Positions 25,910 through 35,242 are shown, counted from the first letter of the stretch. The stretch: 64,000 nt of DNA from Planctellipticum sp942493135 (GCA_942493135.1 OW818684.1:3968001-4032000); one strand, 5' to 3'. The notes: a model not told the origin generated them from the letters alone. Numbers and translations are program-made.

Positions 25910-27376
25910 ATGTCCGAAAACCCCGATCGTCTGGAAGCCTTCCGCCTCGAAAAGCTCCACAAACTGGAATCACTGGGCCTCGACCCCTGGGGGCAGCGCT
26001 TCGACGGCCACATCCACATCGAAAAAGCCCGCGACCTCTGTCCGGCTGAGCAGGGTGTCGACGGCGACACCGTCCGCGTCGCCGGCCGCATCATGCGCTG
26101 GAGCGATTCCGGCAAGCTCCGCTTCGGGCATATTCAGGATTACACCGGACGCATTCAGGTGATGATCTCCAAGGCCGACGTCCCGGAAGAAGTCTGGACC
26201 GTCATGGAGTGCCTGGAACGCGGCGATATCGTCGGCATCGACGGGCGCCTGCGGGTCACCCGGACCGGCGAGAAGACGATCTTCGTCGAAAAGCTGACCT
26301 GCCTCTGCAAGAGCCTGGCCCAGCCCCCCGAGAAGTGGCACGGGCTGGAGGACATGGAAACCCGCCTCCGCCAGCGCTACACCGACCTGATTTACACGGA
26401 AGGCGTGCTCGACCGCATGTTCCGCCGGCTGCGGATCATTGATTCGTTTCGCCAGACTCTCAAGGGCGAAGAGTTCTTCGAAGTCGAAACGCCCGTCCTG
26501 CACGCCATCGCCGGCGGAGCAGCCGCGCGCCCTTTCGAGACCCACCACAACGCCCTCGACATCCCGCTCTTCCTGCGGATCGCCCTGGAGCTGCACCTCA
26601 AGCGGCTGATGGTCGGCGGCATCGAACGCGTCTACGAAATGAGCCGGGTCTTCCGCAACGAAGGGGTCGACAGCACGCACAATCCCGAGTTCACCATGAT
26701 CGAGCTGTACCAGGCGTACGGCAATTACGAGACCATGATGGATCTCGCCGAGAAGTTGATCTCCAGCGCCTGCGCCGCCGCGAACGACGGTCAGTTCAAG
26801 GTCCAGTGGGGCGAGAAGTCGATCGATTTCACGCCGCCGTATCCCCGCCGGAAGTACGCCGACCTGTTCCTGGAACACGCCGGCTGCGACATGCACGACC
26901 CGGCCGCGGTCGCCGCGAAAGCCGCCCAGCTCGGCATCCCGACGGCGGGCCGGCATCCGGACGTGGTCGTCAATGATGTGTTCGAGGCGACCGTTGAAGA
27001 CGCCCTGACCGACCCGGTGTTCGTGATCGACTACCCGGCCTCCATGTGCCCGCTGACCAAGCGCAAGCAGTCAGCCCCGGCGGTTGCCGAGCGGTTCGAG
27101 CTGTTCGTCCACGGCCTCGAACTGGCCAACGCCTACACCGAGTTGAATGACCCTCGTCTGCAGGAAGAGCTGTTCCGCACGCAACTCGCGGGCCTGGCGG
27201 AAGAAGATTCGATGGCCAAGATGGACCACGACTTCGTCCGGGCGCTGAAGGTGGGCATGCCGGCGGCAGGTGGCATGGGGATCGGCATAGACCGGCTGGT
27301 GATGCTGTTGACCAACACCACCAGCATCCGCGACGTGATCTTCTTCCCGCTGCTGAAGCCGGAGGTGTTCGGGTAG
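25910..27376 (+). CDS. lysS: lysine--tRNA ligase, class II
   Basis: 488 residues from the ATG at 25910. The N-terminal OB-fold (VRVAGRIMRWSDSGKLRFGHIQDYTGRIQVMI) and the class II core are both present. Motif 2 is RVFRNEGVDSTHNPEFTMIELYQAYGNY and motif 3 is GMGIGIDRLVMLLTN, ending IRDVIFFPLLKPE. The length matches bacterial LysS (~490-510). It charges tRNA-Lys in the cytoplasm. It is monocistronic here, flanked by a divergent secreted-protein gene and a convergent hypothetical. A G/C stem, GACCTCCC/GGGAGGTC (27447-27478), lies 70 nt after the stop but has no T-run. Confidence 0.97.
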   Translation: MSENPDRLEAFRLEKLHKLESLGLDPWGQRFDGHIHIEKARDLCPAEQGVDGDTVRVAGRIMRWSDSGKLRFGHIQDYTGRIQVMISKADVPEEVWTVMECLERGDIVGIDGRLRVTRTGEKTIFVEKLTCLCKSLAQPPEKWHGLEDMETRLRQRYTDLIYTEGVLDRMFRRLRIIDSFRQTLKGEEFFEVETPVLHAIAGGAAARPFETHHNALDIPLFLRIALELHLKRLMVGGIERVYEMSRVFRNEGVDSTHNPEFTMIELYQAYGNYETMMDLAEKLISSACAAANDGQFKVQWGEKSIDFTPPYPRRKYADLFLEHAGCDMHDPAAVAAKAAQLGIPTAGRHPDVVVNDVFEATVEDALTDPVFVIDYPASMCPLTKRKQSAPAVAERFELFVHGLELANAYTELNDPRLQEELFRTQLAGLAEEDSMAKMDHDFVRALKVGMPAAGGMGIGIDRLVMLLTNTTSIRDVIFFPLLKPEVFG

Positions 27377-27588
27377 GGCAGGCTCCCGCGTGCCGGTTCA
27401 CGATGACCTTGATCTCACAACCTTGGTGGCACCGGCTGGTCGTCGCGACCTCCCGGTGTCGCCCAGCGATGGGAGGTCTGGGATTCAACGTTGAGAATAC
27501 AATTCCTGGGATCACGATCGCCGCGCGCGGTTTGCAGGACACCCTCAGAAACGCATACAGTTCGGGACGACACCTCGTCGACACCGAT

Positions 27589-28293
27589 TTATGGTGATGG
27601 CGCTCGATCAATCAACTCGGGTGGAATTGGCGCACACATCTGCGGATTTGCGAACCCGTACCAAGTCACGTTTCCGCTGGCCGTCTTGACAGTCACTTCC
27701 ACCTTGGTCACTAATGTCGACAGACTGGTTGGGGCCAGCAGATGAAACCGCTCCAGCCGCCGTTTCCCAGGCGGAATGCGATTGTTGACAGGTGCGATCT
27801 TTCGACAGAGGTCAGCTTTCTCTTCCCACGAGGCGGATAGCGGATCAATCGCGCCCACGATTGACTCGGCAGGTAAACTTTCTGTGTCGTCGCTCGTTCT
27901 TCGAGTGGCCAACACAATTTTGTCGCCCGACTCGGCGACTTTGGCCCGTTTGCTGATCGATCCCAAATGTGCGACGAACACTCGAAACTCGACGGAGTCC
28001 AAGCGGATCGGAACATCGCCGTCGTTTTGAATCTCCACCAACACTGGGCAGATCGGGACTGATCGGCCACCATCGACAACGAAGAGGTCTGGAGAGGAGA
28101 CTTCTCCAATCACTGAAAACCGCGGCTCTTCTGCACGCCCTAAGTCAATCTCGGCTTTTCTGCTGGCTACGACGTGTTGCGGCCAGTCCACGATCCAGAA
28201 CTTGACGCCTGCTCCGGCGACACCGATCAGAACTAGAACAAATGTAGCGCCTTCGACCCAGTTCGGGGATTCAATTTGCTTTGCGCCTGACAT
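27589..28293 (-). CDS. membrane-anchored hypothetical protein
   Basis: 234 residues from the ATG at 28293. Residues ~17-35 (TFVLVLIGVAGAGVKFWIV) are a single transmembrane helix near the N-terminus. The remaining ~195 residues are predicted outside or inside the membrane, rich in beta strands: DLFVVDGGRSVPICPVLVEIQNDGDVPIRLDSVEFRVFVAHLG and KVEVTVKTASGNVTWYGFANPQMC. I do not recognise the family. Codon use over 27,600-28,300 is less GC-biased than in neighbours, so a later acquisition is possible. It stands alone, convergent with lysS. Confidence 0.6.
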   Translation of the reverse strand: MSGAKQIESPNWVEGATFVLVLIGVAGAGVKFWIVDWPQHVVASRKAEIDLGRAEEPRFSVIGEVSSPDLFVVDGGRSVPICPVLVEIQNDGDVPIRLDSVEFRVFVAHLGSISKRAKVAESGDKIVLATRRTSDDTESLPAESIVGAIDPLSASWEEKADLCRKIAPVNNRIPPGKRRLERFHLLAPTSLSTLVTKVEVTVKTASGNVTWYGFANPQMCAPIPPELIDRAPSP

Positions 28294-28553
28294 TCTGGCT
28301 CCTTGTCTGAGGGCGTACGGCGAATCGCCTCACGTCAAACGTATTCTCACGACAATTAGATCACTGGGCAATTCCCGCCCATTGTGCATCGGCGAGGAAT
28401 CCGGGGAGTACCTACTGCGGCCGCCCTACCGGTGATTAGAATCTCCGAAAGAAGAATTGGCTGGCTCACAGGATCCTACATCGGTTCGAAGCAAACGATC
28501 GCTTATTGTCTCAAATCCACAGGCATGCCATCCACGATCCCGAGGCCATCGTA
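28294..28553. other. intergenic region before the di-iron-like gene, no gene seen
   Basis: About 260 nt between the divergent hypothetical gene (28293) and the ferritin-like gene (ATG 28554). No repeat, RNA gene or clear promoter was recognised. Confidence 0.3.
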
Positions 28554-29957
28554 ATGTCCGACGTTCCCCCCTTCGCCGGCCTCTGCTCCCCCGAAGACGC
28601 TCTCCGCCCGGGGCTCAGCGTCGACGAATGCGTTGCGTGGATGAAGCGGCATCACTACGTCCTCCAGCGGCTGCACCAGATCTGTACCGCCCGTATCACC
28701 GCCGAGCCGCTCTACGAACTCAAAACTGCCTTCAGCCTCCATGCCTATCTCTGCGCCGAGCACGCCTCTGCCATCCGCAAGCGGGTCAGCGAGCTTCGCG
28801 AGCCGCCCCTCGGGCTGGAGGTCATCCCCCACCCCGGCCTGCAGTTCTGCTGCGACGAAGTCCTGGCCGCACCGTCGGCAAAGGAGCTCGTGCTGGGGCT
28901 GTATGAAATTCTGGTCCCGGCCCTGCTCGACTCGGTTCGGGACTATCAGGCGACGACCAACCCGCTGGCCGACTCCCCCAGCGTCCGCATCGCCCGCTTC
29001 AGTCAGCTCGAACTGGAAGACATCGACCGTTTCGGGCGGCAGACCGTGGCTGCTCTCGTCGATGAAGAGTCACGAATGGCCCTGCAGCCGTGGCTCGATA
29101 CGCTGCGTCAGTCACTCTCGGCCGCCGGCGGACTGAGCGGTCGGAAGCAGGAGAGTGGTCCCCTGCCCTCCCCACAGTTTTCGGCGACGCCCTACGTCTA
29201 CGACCGCGTCCCGCGCCGGGACGCCCGCTTTCACGATTCGTACAACGCCGGCGTGAACCCCGAGGCCTTCCTCTACGACGATCGCTTTCAGCCCCGCGAC
29301 AAGGTGCTGATGCTCTACTACAAGCGGCTCCGCGAGCTCGATGTCCCCGAGATGATGGCCGGGATCATTCATGAAACCGTCGGCAAGCCCTGGAAGTTCT
29401 ACGCCGACTTGTCCCGCCAGCTCTGGGACGAAGCCCGTCACTCCCTGCTGGGCGAGGCCGGCTTCCGCAGCCTGGGGCTCGACTGGTCGCAGATCCCGAT
29501 CAATTTCACCTGGTCGCTGAACCTCAACACCCAGCTCACCCCCCAGGAGCGTCACGCGGTCCTGTTCTTCATCGAACAGGGGCTGATGCCGCGCACGGGC
29601 AAACGCTACGAATGGGAAGTCGCCCAGGCCTCCGGACTCCCCCTCACGGCGCTGGTCCAGGATTTCGACTGGGCCGACGAAGTGCTCCACGCGCAGCTCG
29701 GCCGGGAGTGGTACGTCAAGGACTTCCCCGACCTGAAGGCGGCGCTCGACTACGGCGACCGCTGCTGGACCCAGGTGATGAGCCACTGGCAGGAGTACCG
29801 GGACCGCGGCCTGACCGATCACCGCAACTGGTGGCCCGAGTTGTATCGTCAGGCCTGCGCCCGCTGGGGCGTCTCCCCCGACCCGGCCGCCGCCGAGTTC
29901 GCCGAAACCTACGCCGACACGCGCGCCGACCTCAAGCAGATCTCCGCATCAGGCTGA
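28554..29957 (+). CDS. predicted ferritin-like di-iron protein, uncharacterised
   Basis: 467 residues from the ATG at 28554; an upstream in-frame start at 28506 adds 16 non-family-like residues. The C-terminal half has two E-x-x-H motifs spaced as in ferritin-like four-helix bundles: E274 followed by E293-x-x-H296 (LWDEARHSLLGE), then Glu residues near 341-355 (FFIEQG, YEWEVAQ) followed by E376-x-x-H379 (WADEVLHAQLG). That is the 4-carboxylate/2-histidine pattern of a di-iron site. The N-terminal ~200 residues are helical (YELKTAFSLHAYLCAEHASAIRKRV). It has no signal peptide. The oxidation or storage role is unknown, and the assignment rests on motif spacing alone. It is monocistronic. Confidence 0.6.
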   Translation: MSDVPPFAGLCSPEDALRPGLSVDECVAWMKRHHYVLQRLHQICTARITAEPLYELKTAFSLHAYLCAEHASAIRKRVSELREPPLGLEVIPHPGLQFCCDEVLAAPSAKELVLGLYEILVPALLDSVRDYQATTNPLADSPSVRIARFSQLELEDIDRFGRQTVAALVDEESRMALQPWLDTLRQSLSAAGGLSGRKQESGPLPSPQFSATPYVYDRVPRRDARFHDSYNAGVNPEAFLYDDRFQPRDKVLMLYYKRLRELDVPEMMAGIIHETVGKPWKFYADLSRQLWDEARHSLLGEAGFRSLGLDWSQIPINFTWSLNLNTQLTPQERHAVLFFIEQGLMPRTGKRYEWEVAQASGLPLTALVQDFDWADEVLHAQLGREWYVKDFPDLKAALDYGDRCWTQVMSHWQEYRDRGLTDHRNWWPELYRQACARWGVSPDPAAAEFAETYADTRADLKQISASG

Positions 29958-30113
29958 ACATGCGGAAGGCGTATCGACCGAGTTCAAGCAGCCGACTACC
30001 AGGCCGCACGTTGAGCGTCGGCCCGGTCCGCGCAGTAGTCGGCAGCTTCAATGTCTCTGCGAAGCCCGAATCCCGATACCCGAAGCCCGATTTTCCAACG
30101 CCCCCAAAACAAC

Positions 30114-30149
30114 AGACGCACGGCCTGAGCGAACTCAAGCCGTGCGTCT
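30114..30149 (-). terminator. intrinsic terminator of rplU
   Basis: A perfect 11-bp stem (AGACGCACGGC, 14-nt loop, GCCGTGCGTCT) lies 28 nt past the rplU stop (30178). On the minus strand it is followed by GTTGTTTTGG, a U-rich tail. It fits a Rho-independent terminator that ends the rne/rng-rplU unit. Confidence 0.75.
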
Positions 30150-30177
30150 GGAAATTCTTACCCGTTGTCGCTGTCGC

Positions 30178-30534
30178 TCAGTTGGCGGCGGCTTCCGCTT
30201 CGACGACCTGCAGGCCGGGGATCGTAATCCCGGTAATCTGGACCTGGGTGTGCTTCTGGCGGTGACCGGTGTGGCGCTTCGAGGCGTGCCGACGGCGGAG
30301 CTTCTGAATCTCCAGCTTCGGCCCCTTGAACAAAGCATTCGTCACTTCGCCGGTGATGGTGGCCCCCTCAATGGCGGGGAGACCGATCACGCTGGCGCCG
30401 CCGCCGTTGGCGAGCAGCACCTTCTCGAAGGTGATCGTGTCGCCGACCTGGGCGTCAACCCGGTAATCGACGACCACTTTTTCGCCCGGCTGAACTTTGT
30501 ACTGCCGGCTGCCATCTTCAAAAATCGCGAACAT
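30178..30534 (-). CDS. rplU: 50S ribosomal protein L21
   Basis: 118 residues from the ATG at 30534. The L21 signature is visible: MFAIFEDGSRQYKVQPGEKVVVDYR at the start and KLEIQKLRRRHASKRHTGHRQKHTQVQITGI in the C-terminal part, which binds 23S rRNA and L20. Residues VGDTITFEKVLL complete the fold. It lies 122 nt downstream of the RNase E/G gene on the same strand, a pairing also seen in other bacteria. The usual next gene, rpmA (L27), is absent: a terminator follows instead, so L27 must be encoded elsewhere. Confidence 0.97.
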   Translation of the reverse strand: MFAIFEDGSRQYKVQPGEKVVVDYRVDAQVGDTITFEKVLLANGGGASVIGLPAIEGATITGEVTNALFKGPKLEIQKLRRRHASKRHTGHRQKHTQVQITGITIPGLQVVEAEAAAN

Positions 30535-30656
30535 GAGCCTGAATCCAGATCCAAGAGCACGCCGCCCGCAGGCGACGAAAACCAGACAGACGAAGGTTGA
30601 CGCCCCGCATACCTCCGGCGCAAGGCCGGAAACGGAGAGTCCGGTAATCTAACGGT

Positions 30657-32276
30657 TTACCGGCGGGATTTCGAGTCTTCCCGCATCGGAATTTTAATCT
30701 CGTTCCCCAACTCGTTGGTGCAATGGAACTTGAGGTGTTCCGGCGCGGCGTTCGGCAGGGCGTTGATGCTGATCGTCACATCGTACGTCTCTTCGAGCTG
30801 CATGATGTCCCGCCGCTTCCGGTTGTTCAGGAACGCCGCGACGCGATCGTGGACTTCCACATTTACTTTGACCACGTCCGGGTGGTTGGAGTGGGTCATC
30901 AGCAGCCGCATGACTTCGATCGCCATGCTCTCGCCGGTCTTGACCTGACCCGTCCCGTGACAGCAGGGGCAGTCTTCGTACACGCTCCGGCGGAGCGACG
31001 GCCGGATCCGCTGACGGGTCATCTCGATCAGCCCGAACGGGCTGATCCGCATGATCTTCGTCCGGGCCCGGTCGCGGCGGACCGCGTTCATCAGCGCCCG
31101 CTCGACCCCGCGGCGGTGCCGCTCGTCGCGCATGTCGATGAAGTCGTTGACGATCACGCCGCCGAGGTCCCGCAGGCGGATTTGCCGGCTGATTTCCTCG
31201 GCCGCCCGCAGGTTGACCTGGTAGGCGTTTTCCTCGGCGTTCTCGTCGGCGCGGTAGTTGCCACTGTTGACGTCGATGGCGACGAGGGCTTCCGTCTGGT
31301 CGATGACGATCGATCCGCCACCCTTCAGCGGCACGTGCCGGTTCTGGATGCGGGCGATCTCGTCTTCGATGCCGTACTTGTTGAAGAGGGGCTCGCGTCC
31401 GTCGAACAGTTGAATCCGGTCGACGTGTCGCGGCAGGACGATCTTCATGAATTCGCGGGCCCGCTCGTAGGCGCGCGGTTCGTCGATCAGGATCGAGTCG
31501 ATGTCACCGGTGTAGATGTCCCGGATCGTCCGGATGATCATGTCGCTTTCTTCGTAGATGTCGACCGGCGCCGGGAACTTCTTGATCCGGCCGACGATCA
31601 GCGACCACAGCCGGAGCAGGTAGTTGAGATCCCGCTGCAGGTCTTTCTGCGAACGATCGATCCCCGCCGTCCGGATGATGAATCCGAGACCGGGGGGCGG
31701 GTTCAGCTCGGTCAGCGCCTGGCGCAGCTTTCGGCGGGTCACGTCGTCGGCGATTTTGCGGCTGACGCCGACGCGCTGCAGGCCGGGCATCAGGACCAGA
31801 TATCGGCCCGGGATGCTGATGTAGGTGGAGAGGGTCGGGCCCTTGCTGCCGATGCCTTCCTTGATGACCTGCACCAGGACTTCGCTGCCGCGCTTGAAGA
31901 TCTCCTGGATCGGCGGTTTGCTGCGGGCGTTGCGCTCGTTGGAGCGGCCGCGGGGCGCTCCACGACGGGGCGGACGCTCTTCTTCTTCGTCCTCATCGTC
32001 GTCGTCGAACTCGTCCGGCTTGCCGTCGACGAGGTGCTTGTAGTACTGGTACTCGACGTCGCTGACGTGGAGGAAGCCGTTGCGGCCGACGCCGAAGTCG
32101 ACGAAGGCCGCCTGGATGCTGGGCTCCAGGTTGACGACGCGGCCTTTGTAGATGTTCCCGACGTAGTTTTCGAGACTGTTTCGCTCGACGTAGAGTTCTT
32201 CCAGAACGCCGTCTTCAACGATGGCGATCCGGCTCTCCTCCGGCTGGAGGACATTCATCAGCATTTCGTTGGTCAT
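30657..32276 (-). CDS. rng: ribonuclease E/G
   Basis: 539 residues from the ATG at 32276 (MTNEMLMNVL); the frame upstream is not protein-like. The S1 domain (VGNIYKGRVVNLEPSIQAAFVDFGVGRNGFLHVSD, ~37-70) is split by an acidic insertion, EFDDDDEDEEEE. The catalytic core shows VAIDVNSGNYRADEN, the Mg-binding Asp, and GGVIVNDFIDMRDERHRR with the second Asp. The zinc-link pair CPCCHGTG follows. The protein stops soon after the core and lacks the long C-terminal degradosome scaffold of E. coli RNase E, so RNase G-like is the better description. It trims rRNA and turns over mRNA. Its 5' leader is unusually long (see 32277-32921), and it precedes rplU. Confidence 0.93.
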   Translation of the reverse strand: MTNEMLMNVLQPEESRIAIVEDGVLEELYVERNSLENYVGNIYKGRVVNLEPSIQAAFVDFGVGRNGFLHVSDVEYQYYKHLVDGKPDEFDDDDEDEEEERPPRRGAPRGRSNERNARSKPPIQEIFKRGSEVLVQVIKEGIGSKGPTLSTYISIPGRYLVLMPGLQRVGVSRKIADDVTRRKLRQALTELNPPPGLGFIIRTAGIDRSQKDLQRDLNYLLRLWSLIVGRIKKFPAPVDIYEESDMIIRTIRDIYTGDIDSILIDEPRAYERAREFMKIVLPRHVDRIQLFDGREPLFNKYGIEDEIARIQNRHVPLKGGGSIVIDQTEALVAIDVNSGNYRADENAEENAYQVNLRAAEEISRQIRLRDLGGVIVNDFIDMRDERHRRGVERALMNAVRRDRARTKIMRISPFGLIEMTRQRIRPSLRRSVYEDCPCCHGTGQVKTGESMAIEVMRLLMTHSNHPDVVKVNVEVHDRVAAFLNNRKRRDIMQLEETYDVTISINALPNAAPEHLKFHCTNELGNEIKIPMREDSKSRR

Positions 32277-32921
32277 CACGCACCCTTCTGGGGACCGTGC
32301 GCGAGCCGTCGATCGCCGGGCAGACAGGCGGAGCATTCTCCCAGAACCGAAGCGCAGGCAGGCGCGCCGGTCGGTGATTCGCAGGCCACGGGCCGGCGAG
32401 CGAGCTCGTCCGATCCGGATCCCGCGGGAAAAATGCTCGATGTCTGCTCAGGGATACGACGAGTCCTGCCGTGGCGGAGTCCCCCACCGGGGGAAACGCC
32501 CGCTCCAGACCGCGGACCTGCCGGAAATCGTCATCAGGAGGTGCAAGGCTGACCGTCGCGAAGCCGTGTGCTCCAGGATGCGACGGAAATGTCGTTGCCT
32601 CGCGAGAGAGATCCCGGAAGGCCGGCTGCCAGCCGAACCGTTCGGGGATGCAGGGCCTGATAGTCCGGGCTCCCGTCGCTCCCGGGTTGCTGCAGGGCCG
32701 GAAACCGGCGGCACGCAACGCTGTGGGAAGACTGGTCCCGTTCCGAAACCCGGACAGGAGCTGGTCAGGTTCCCTCAGCCCGACGATATCCGCCCTGTCG
32801 CCGTCGTCAGCGACGGCGGTGTGAAAATCGGCAACAAGCCGACCGGCGGACCACGACGTGGTCTGAAATTGGGAAACGCGGCGACGCACTCTGTCCAAAA
32901 CCTGAAAAACTGTTTTCTCGA
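32277..32921. other. 645-nt gene-free leader upstream of RNase E/G
   Basis: Between the RNase E/G start and the ptsI stop there is no convincing gene; the frames present are Arg/Pro-rich and overlap both neighbours. Several stable hairpins are visible, such as CGCCGTCG-TCAG-CGACGGCG (32799-32818) and CCCCC-ACC-GGGGG near 32,486. E. coli rne has a long 5'UTR through which RNase E represses its own mRNA; a similar device here is inference. No match to RNase P, tmRNA, SRP or 6S RNA was recognised by eye. Confidence 0.5.
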
Positions 32922-34727
32922 TCACACCGATGCCGACGCAGCGCCGGCATCCAGTTCACTCTCTGACTGCTGGGGAACTCCCCTGACGGAGTCCCCGAAT
33001 CTTCGACTCAACTCGCCCCGCAGAAAGCTCTCCACGTCCCGGGCGACTTCCATCGCTTCGACGCGGGAAGCGATCTTCTCTGCACGGGCAATGGTCAGAC
33101 TGCGAATGACTTCTTTCAATTCCGGAATGGCATGCGGCGTCACGCTGAATTTGCGGACTCCCATGCCGATGAGCAACGGCAGGTAGAGCGGGTCGGAACT
33201 CATCTGTCCGCAGATGGAGACGGGAACGCCTCGTCTGCGGCCAGCAGCGACCACCATCTGAATCAGGCGCAGAATCGAGGGATCGCCTGCCTGGTACAGT
33301 TTGGAAACCGCCGGATCGGCCCGGTCGACCGCCAGAGTGTACTGGATCAGGTCGTTGGTCCCAATGGAGAAAAAATCGACTTCGCGAGCGAATTCCTCGG
33401 CCAGGAGCGCTGCCGAGGGGACCTCGACCATCATGCCGACCGGCATGTCGCGTCGGAATGGAACTCCTTGCTCGTCAAGGTCTTCCATCACGTCGCCGAG
33501 GATCATTCGGGCCTGGCGGAATTCCAGCAGGCTGGCGATCAGAGGGAACATCACTCGCAAATCACCGTGGACTCCCGCCCGCAAAATCGCCCGCAACTGC
33601 GTCTTGAACAGCTCCAGATGCAGCAGGCTCAACCGGATGCTGCGGACGCTCAGGGCCGGATTGACGCTGTCGGGGTAGCTCGACCTCAAGTTGCCTGGCA
33701 TCTTGTCCGCCCCGAGGTCGAGGGTGCGGATGATCACAGGTTCCTTCGGGAAGGCCCGCAGGACCTCGCAGTAGGCCTGGTAGTGATCCTCTTCGGTCGG
33801 CTCGCGATTCGATTCGAGGTAGAGGAACTCGGTCCGATACAGTCCGATCCCTTCGGCTCCCCGCTGCCTGGCATGTTCGGCTTCCGCAGGAAACTCAATA
33901 TTCCCCAGCAGTTCGATCGAAACGTCGTCGCGGGTCTCCGCCGGCAGATGCCGCAGCGTTTCCAACCGCTTCGTGAAGCTGCGATACCGGGCCTCGGAGG
34001 CGCGATAGCGCATCAGCGTGTCTTCGTCGGGATCGAGGATCACTTCGCCGGACGTACCGTCGATGATGATCGTCTCGGCGCCGGAGACGTCGTTCAGGAA
34101 GGATCCGACACCGACAACCGCCGGGATCTCCAGCGCACCGGCCAGAATCGCGGTGTGGCTGGTGTGTCCGCCGACTTCCGTCGCAAATCCCAGCACGAAC
34201 TTTCGATCGAGATTCGCCGTCTCGCTCGGGGTCAGATTGTGGGCCAGGACCACGACGGGTGCTGTCAGATACTGCAGCTCTTCCCGGGCTTCCCCCAGCA
34301 AGTGTCGGAGAATTCGCTTTTCCAGGTCGTAGATGTCCACGGCCCGTTCGGCGAGATATTGCCCTCCCAGATTCTGGAATCGGTGGGCGTACTGGCGCAG
34401 GATCCGACTGGCGGCGAATTCGGGGGAGAAGCTTTTCTGCCGGATCAGGGCTTCGATCTGCGCGATCAATTCGCCGTCGCGCAACATCATCAGGTGCGCG
34501 CCAAAGATCGCCGCATATTGCGCCCCCAGACGTTCCGACGCAAGCTTCTCGTTGAGTTCGATCTCGCGGCAGACGGCCGCGAGGGCCGTCCGGAATCGTT
34601 CGAGTTCAAGCTCGACGGCATCGCGAGAGACGACCCGGCGCGGGATCCGGAAGTTCTCCGTGCCGAACACCATGGCCGGGCCAATGGCCACGCCTGGAGA
34701 GACGGCAATCCCGCGCTTCACAAGCAT
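32922..34727 (-). CDS. ptsI: PTS phosphoenolpyruvate--protein phosphotransferase, enzyme I
   Basis: 601 residues from the ATG at 34727. The active-site histidine sits in ATEVGGHTSHTAILAG (H191). PEP-binding motifs follow: IGLYRTEFLYLESNREPTEED, RTLDLGADKMPGNLR, GVHGDLRVMFPLIASLLEFRQAR, MVEVPSAALLAEEFAREVDFFSIGTNDLIQYTLAVDR, and the catalytic cysteine segment ICGQMSSDPLYLPLL, where the usual CGEMAGD is CGQMSSD. Enzyme I passes phosphate from PEP to HPr in the cytoplasm. It is the last gene of hpf-ptsN-ptsH-ptsI, 122 nt after ptsH. No sugar-specific EIIB/EIIC lies nearby, so the role is probably regulatory (PTS-Ntr type). Confidence 0.96.
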   Translation of the reverse strand: MLVKRGIAVSPGVAIGPAMVFGTENFRIPRRVVSRDAVELELERFRTALAAVCREIELNEKLASERLGAQYAAIFGAHLMMLRDGELIAQIEALIRQKSFSPEFAASRILRQYAHRFQNLGGQYLAERAVDIYDLEKRILRHLLGEAREELQYLTAPVVVLAHNLTPSETANLDRKFVLGFATEVGGHTSHTAILAGALEIPAVVGVGSFLNDVSGAETIIIDGTSGEVILDPDEDTLMRYRASEARYRSFTKRLETLRHLPAETRDDVSIELLGNIEFPAEAEHARQRGAEGIGLYRTEFLYLESNREPTEEDHYQAYCEVLRAFPKEPVIIRTLDLGADKMPGNLRSSYPDSVNPALSVRSIRLSLLHLELFKTQLRAILRAGVHGDLRVMFPLIASLLEFRQARMILGDVMEDLDEQGVPFRRDMPVGMMVEVPSAALLAEEFAREVDFFSIGTNDLIQYTLAVDRADPAVSKLYQAGDPSILRLIQMVVAAGRRRGVPVSICGQMSSDPLYLPLLIGMGVRKFSVTPHAIPELKEVIRSLTIARAEKIASRVEAMEVARDVESFLRGELSRRFGDSVRGVPQQSESELDAGAASASV

Positions 34728-34849
34728 GTCGCCACTTCCGCTTCAGCCGCGATCTGACGATCGCGAACCAGCCACGTGATCGGGGAAACTCCCTGACAGG
34801 ATGGGAGATACGGATCCGAATGGTCCCCGGCCGAAGCGATCCCTCGAAT

Positions 34850-35155
34850 TCAGGCTGAGGGGACCGGCGCCGGCTCGGCATCGATGAAATTGGTTTCAAA
34901 CAGCCGACCCAGTTCGTCGATGGCGGCTTCCGCATCACCGCCGGTCGCTTGCAGCTCCAATTCGGCACCAGGGCCGGCAGCCAGCGTCAGTAACTCCAGG
35001 ACGCGACGAGCGTCAACTCGCGTCTGGTCCTTCTGAACCCAGATCTGGCAGGCATACCGCTGTGCTGCTTTGGCGATCAGAGAACACGGGCGAATGTGCA
35101 GCCCGTGCTCGGTATTGACCGTAACCGCCCTGCGAACAATGGTTGCATCGACCAT
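34850..35155 (-). CDS. ptsH: phosphocarrier protein HPr
   Basis: 101 residues from the ATG at 35155. The phosphorylation site is EHGLHIRPCSLIAKAA with His20, matching His15 of standard HPr. The second half, WVQKDQTRVDARRVLELLTLAAGPGAELELQATGGDAEAAIDEL, gives the usual HPr fold. The position of the regulatory serine (Ser46) is Arg51 (DARRVLELL), so phosphorylation by an HPr kinase is not expected. The ~15-residue C-terminal tail is longer than normal. It accepts phosphate from enzyme I and passes it to the EIIA-Ntr encoded just upstream. Gap to ptsI is 122 nt. Confidence 0.95.
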   Translation of the reverse strand: MVDATIVRRAVTVNTEHGLHIRPCSLIAKAAQRYACQIWVQKDQTRVDARRVLELLTLAAGPGAELELQATGGDAEAAIDELGRLFETNFIDAEPAPVPSA

Positions 35156-35242
35156 GATTTGACGCCGCCACTACGAACTGAACCCGATTCGGACCGAAGT
35201 CTCCTGACCGAGAGGACACCTCCGGGCCGCACAGGCTCGGGA

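Noticed and set aside
30723..32552. 609-codon plus-strand frame opposite RNase E/G.
   Set aside because: Asp/Val/Arg-rich low-complexity translation typical of antisense in GC-rich DNA; RNase E/G on the other strand is unambiguous.
32215..32925. 236-codon minus-strand frame spanning the gap upstream of RNase E/G.
   Set aside because: It overlaps the RNase E/G start, has Arg/Pro-rich composition and no motif; the gap is treated as a leader.
33132..34757. 541-codon plus-strand frame opposite ptsI.
   Set aside because: Shadow of a gene with all enzyme I motifs.
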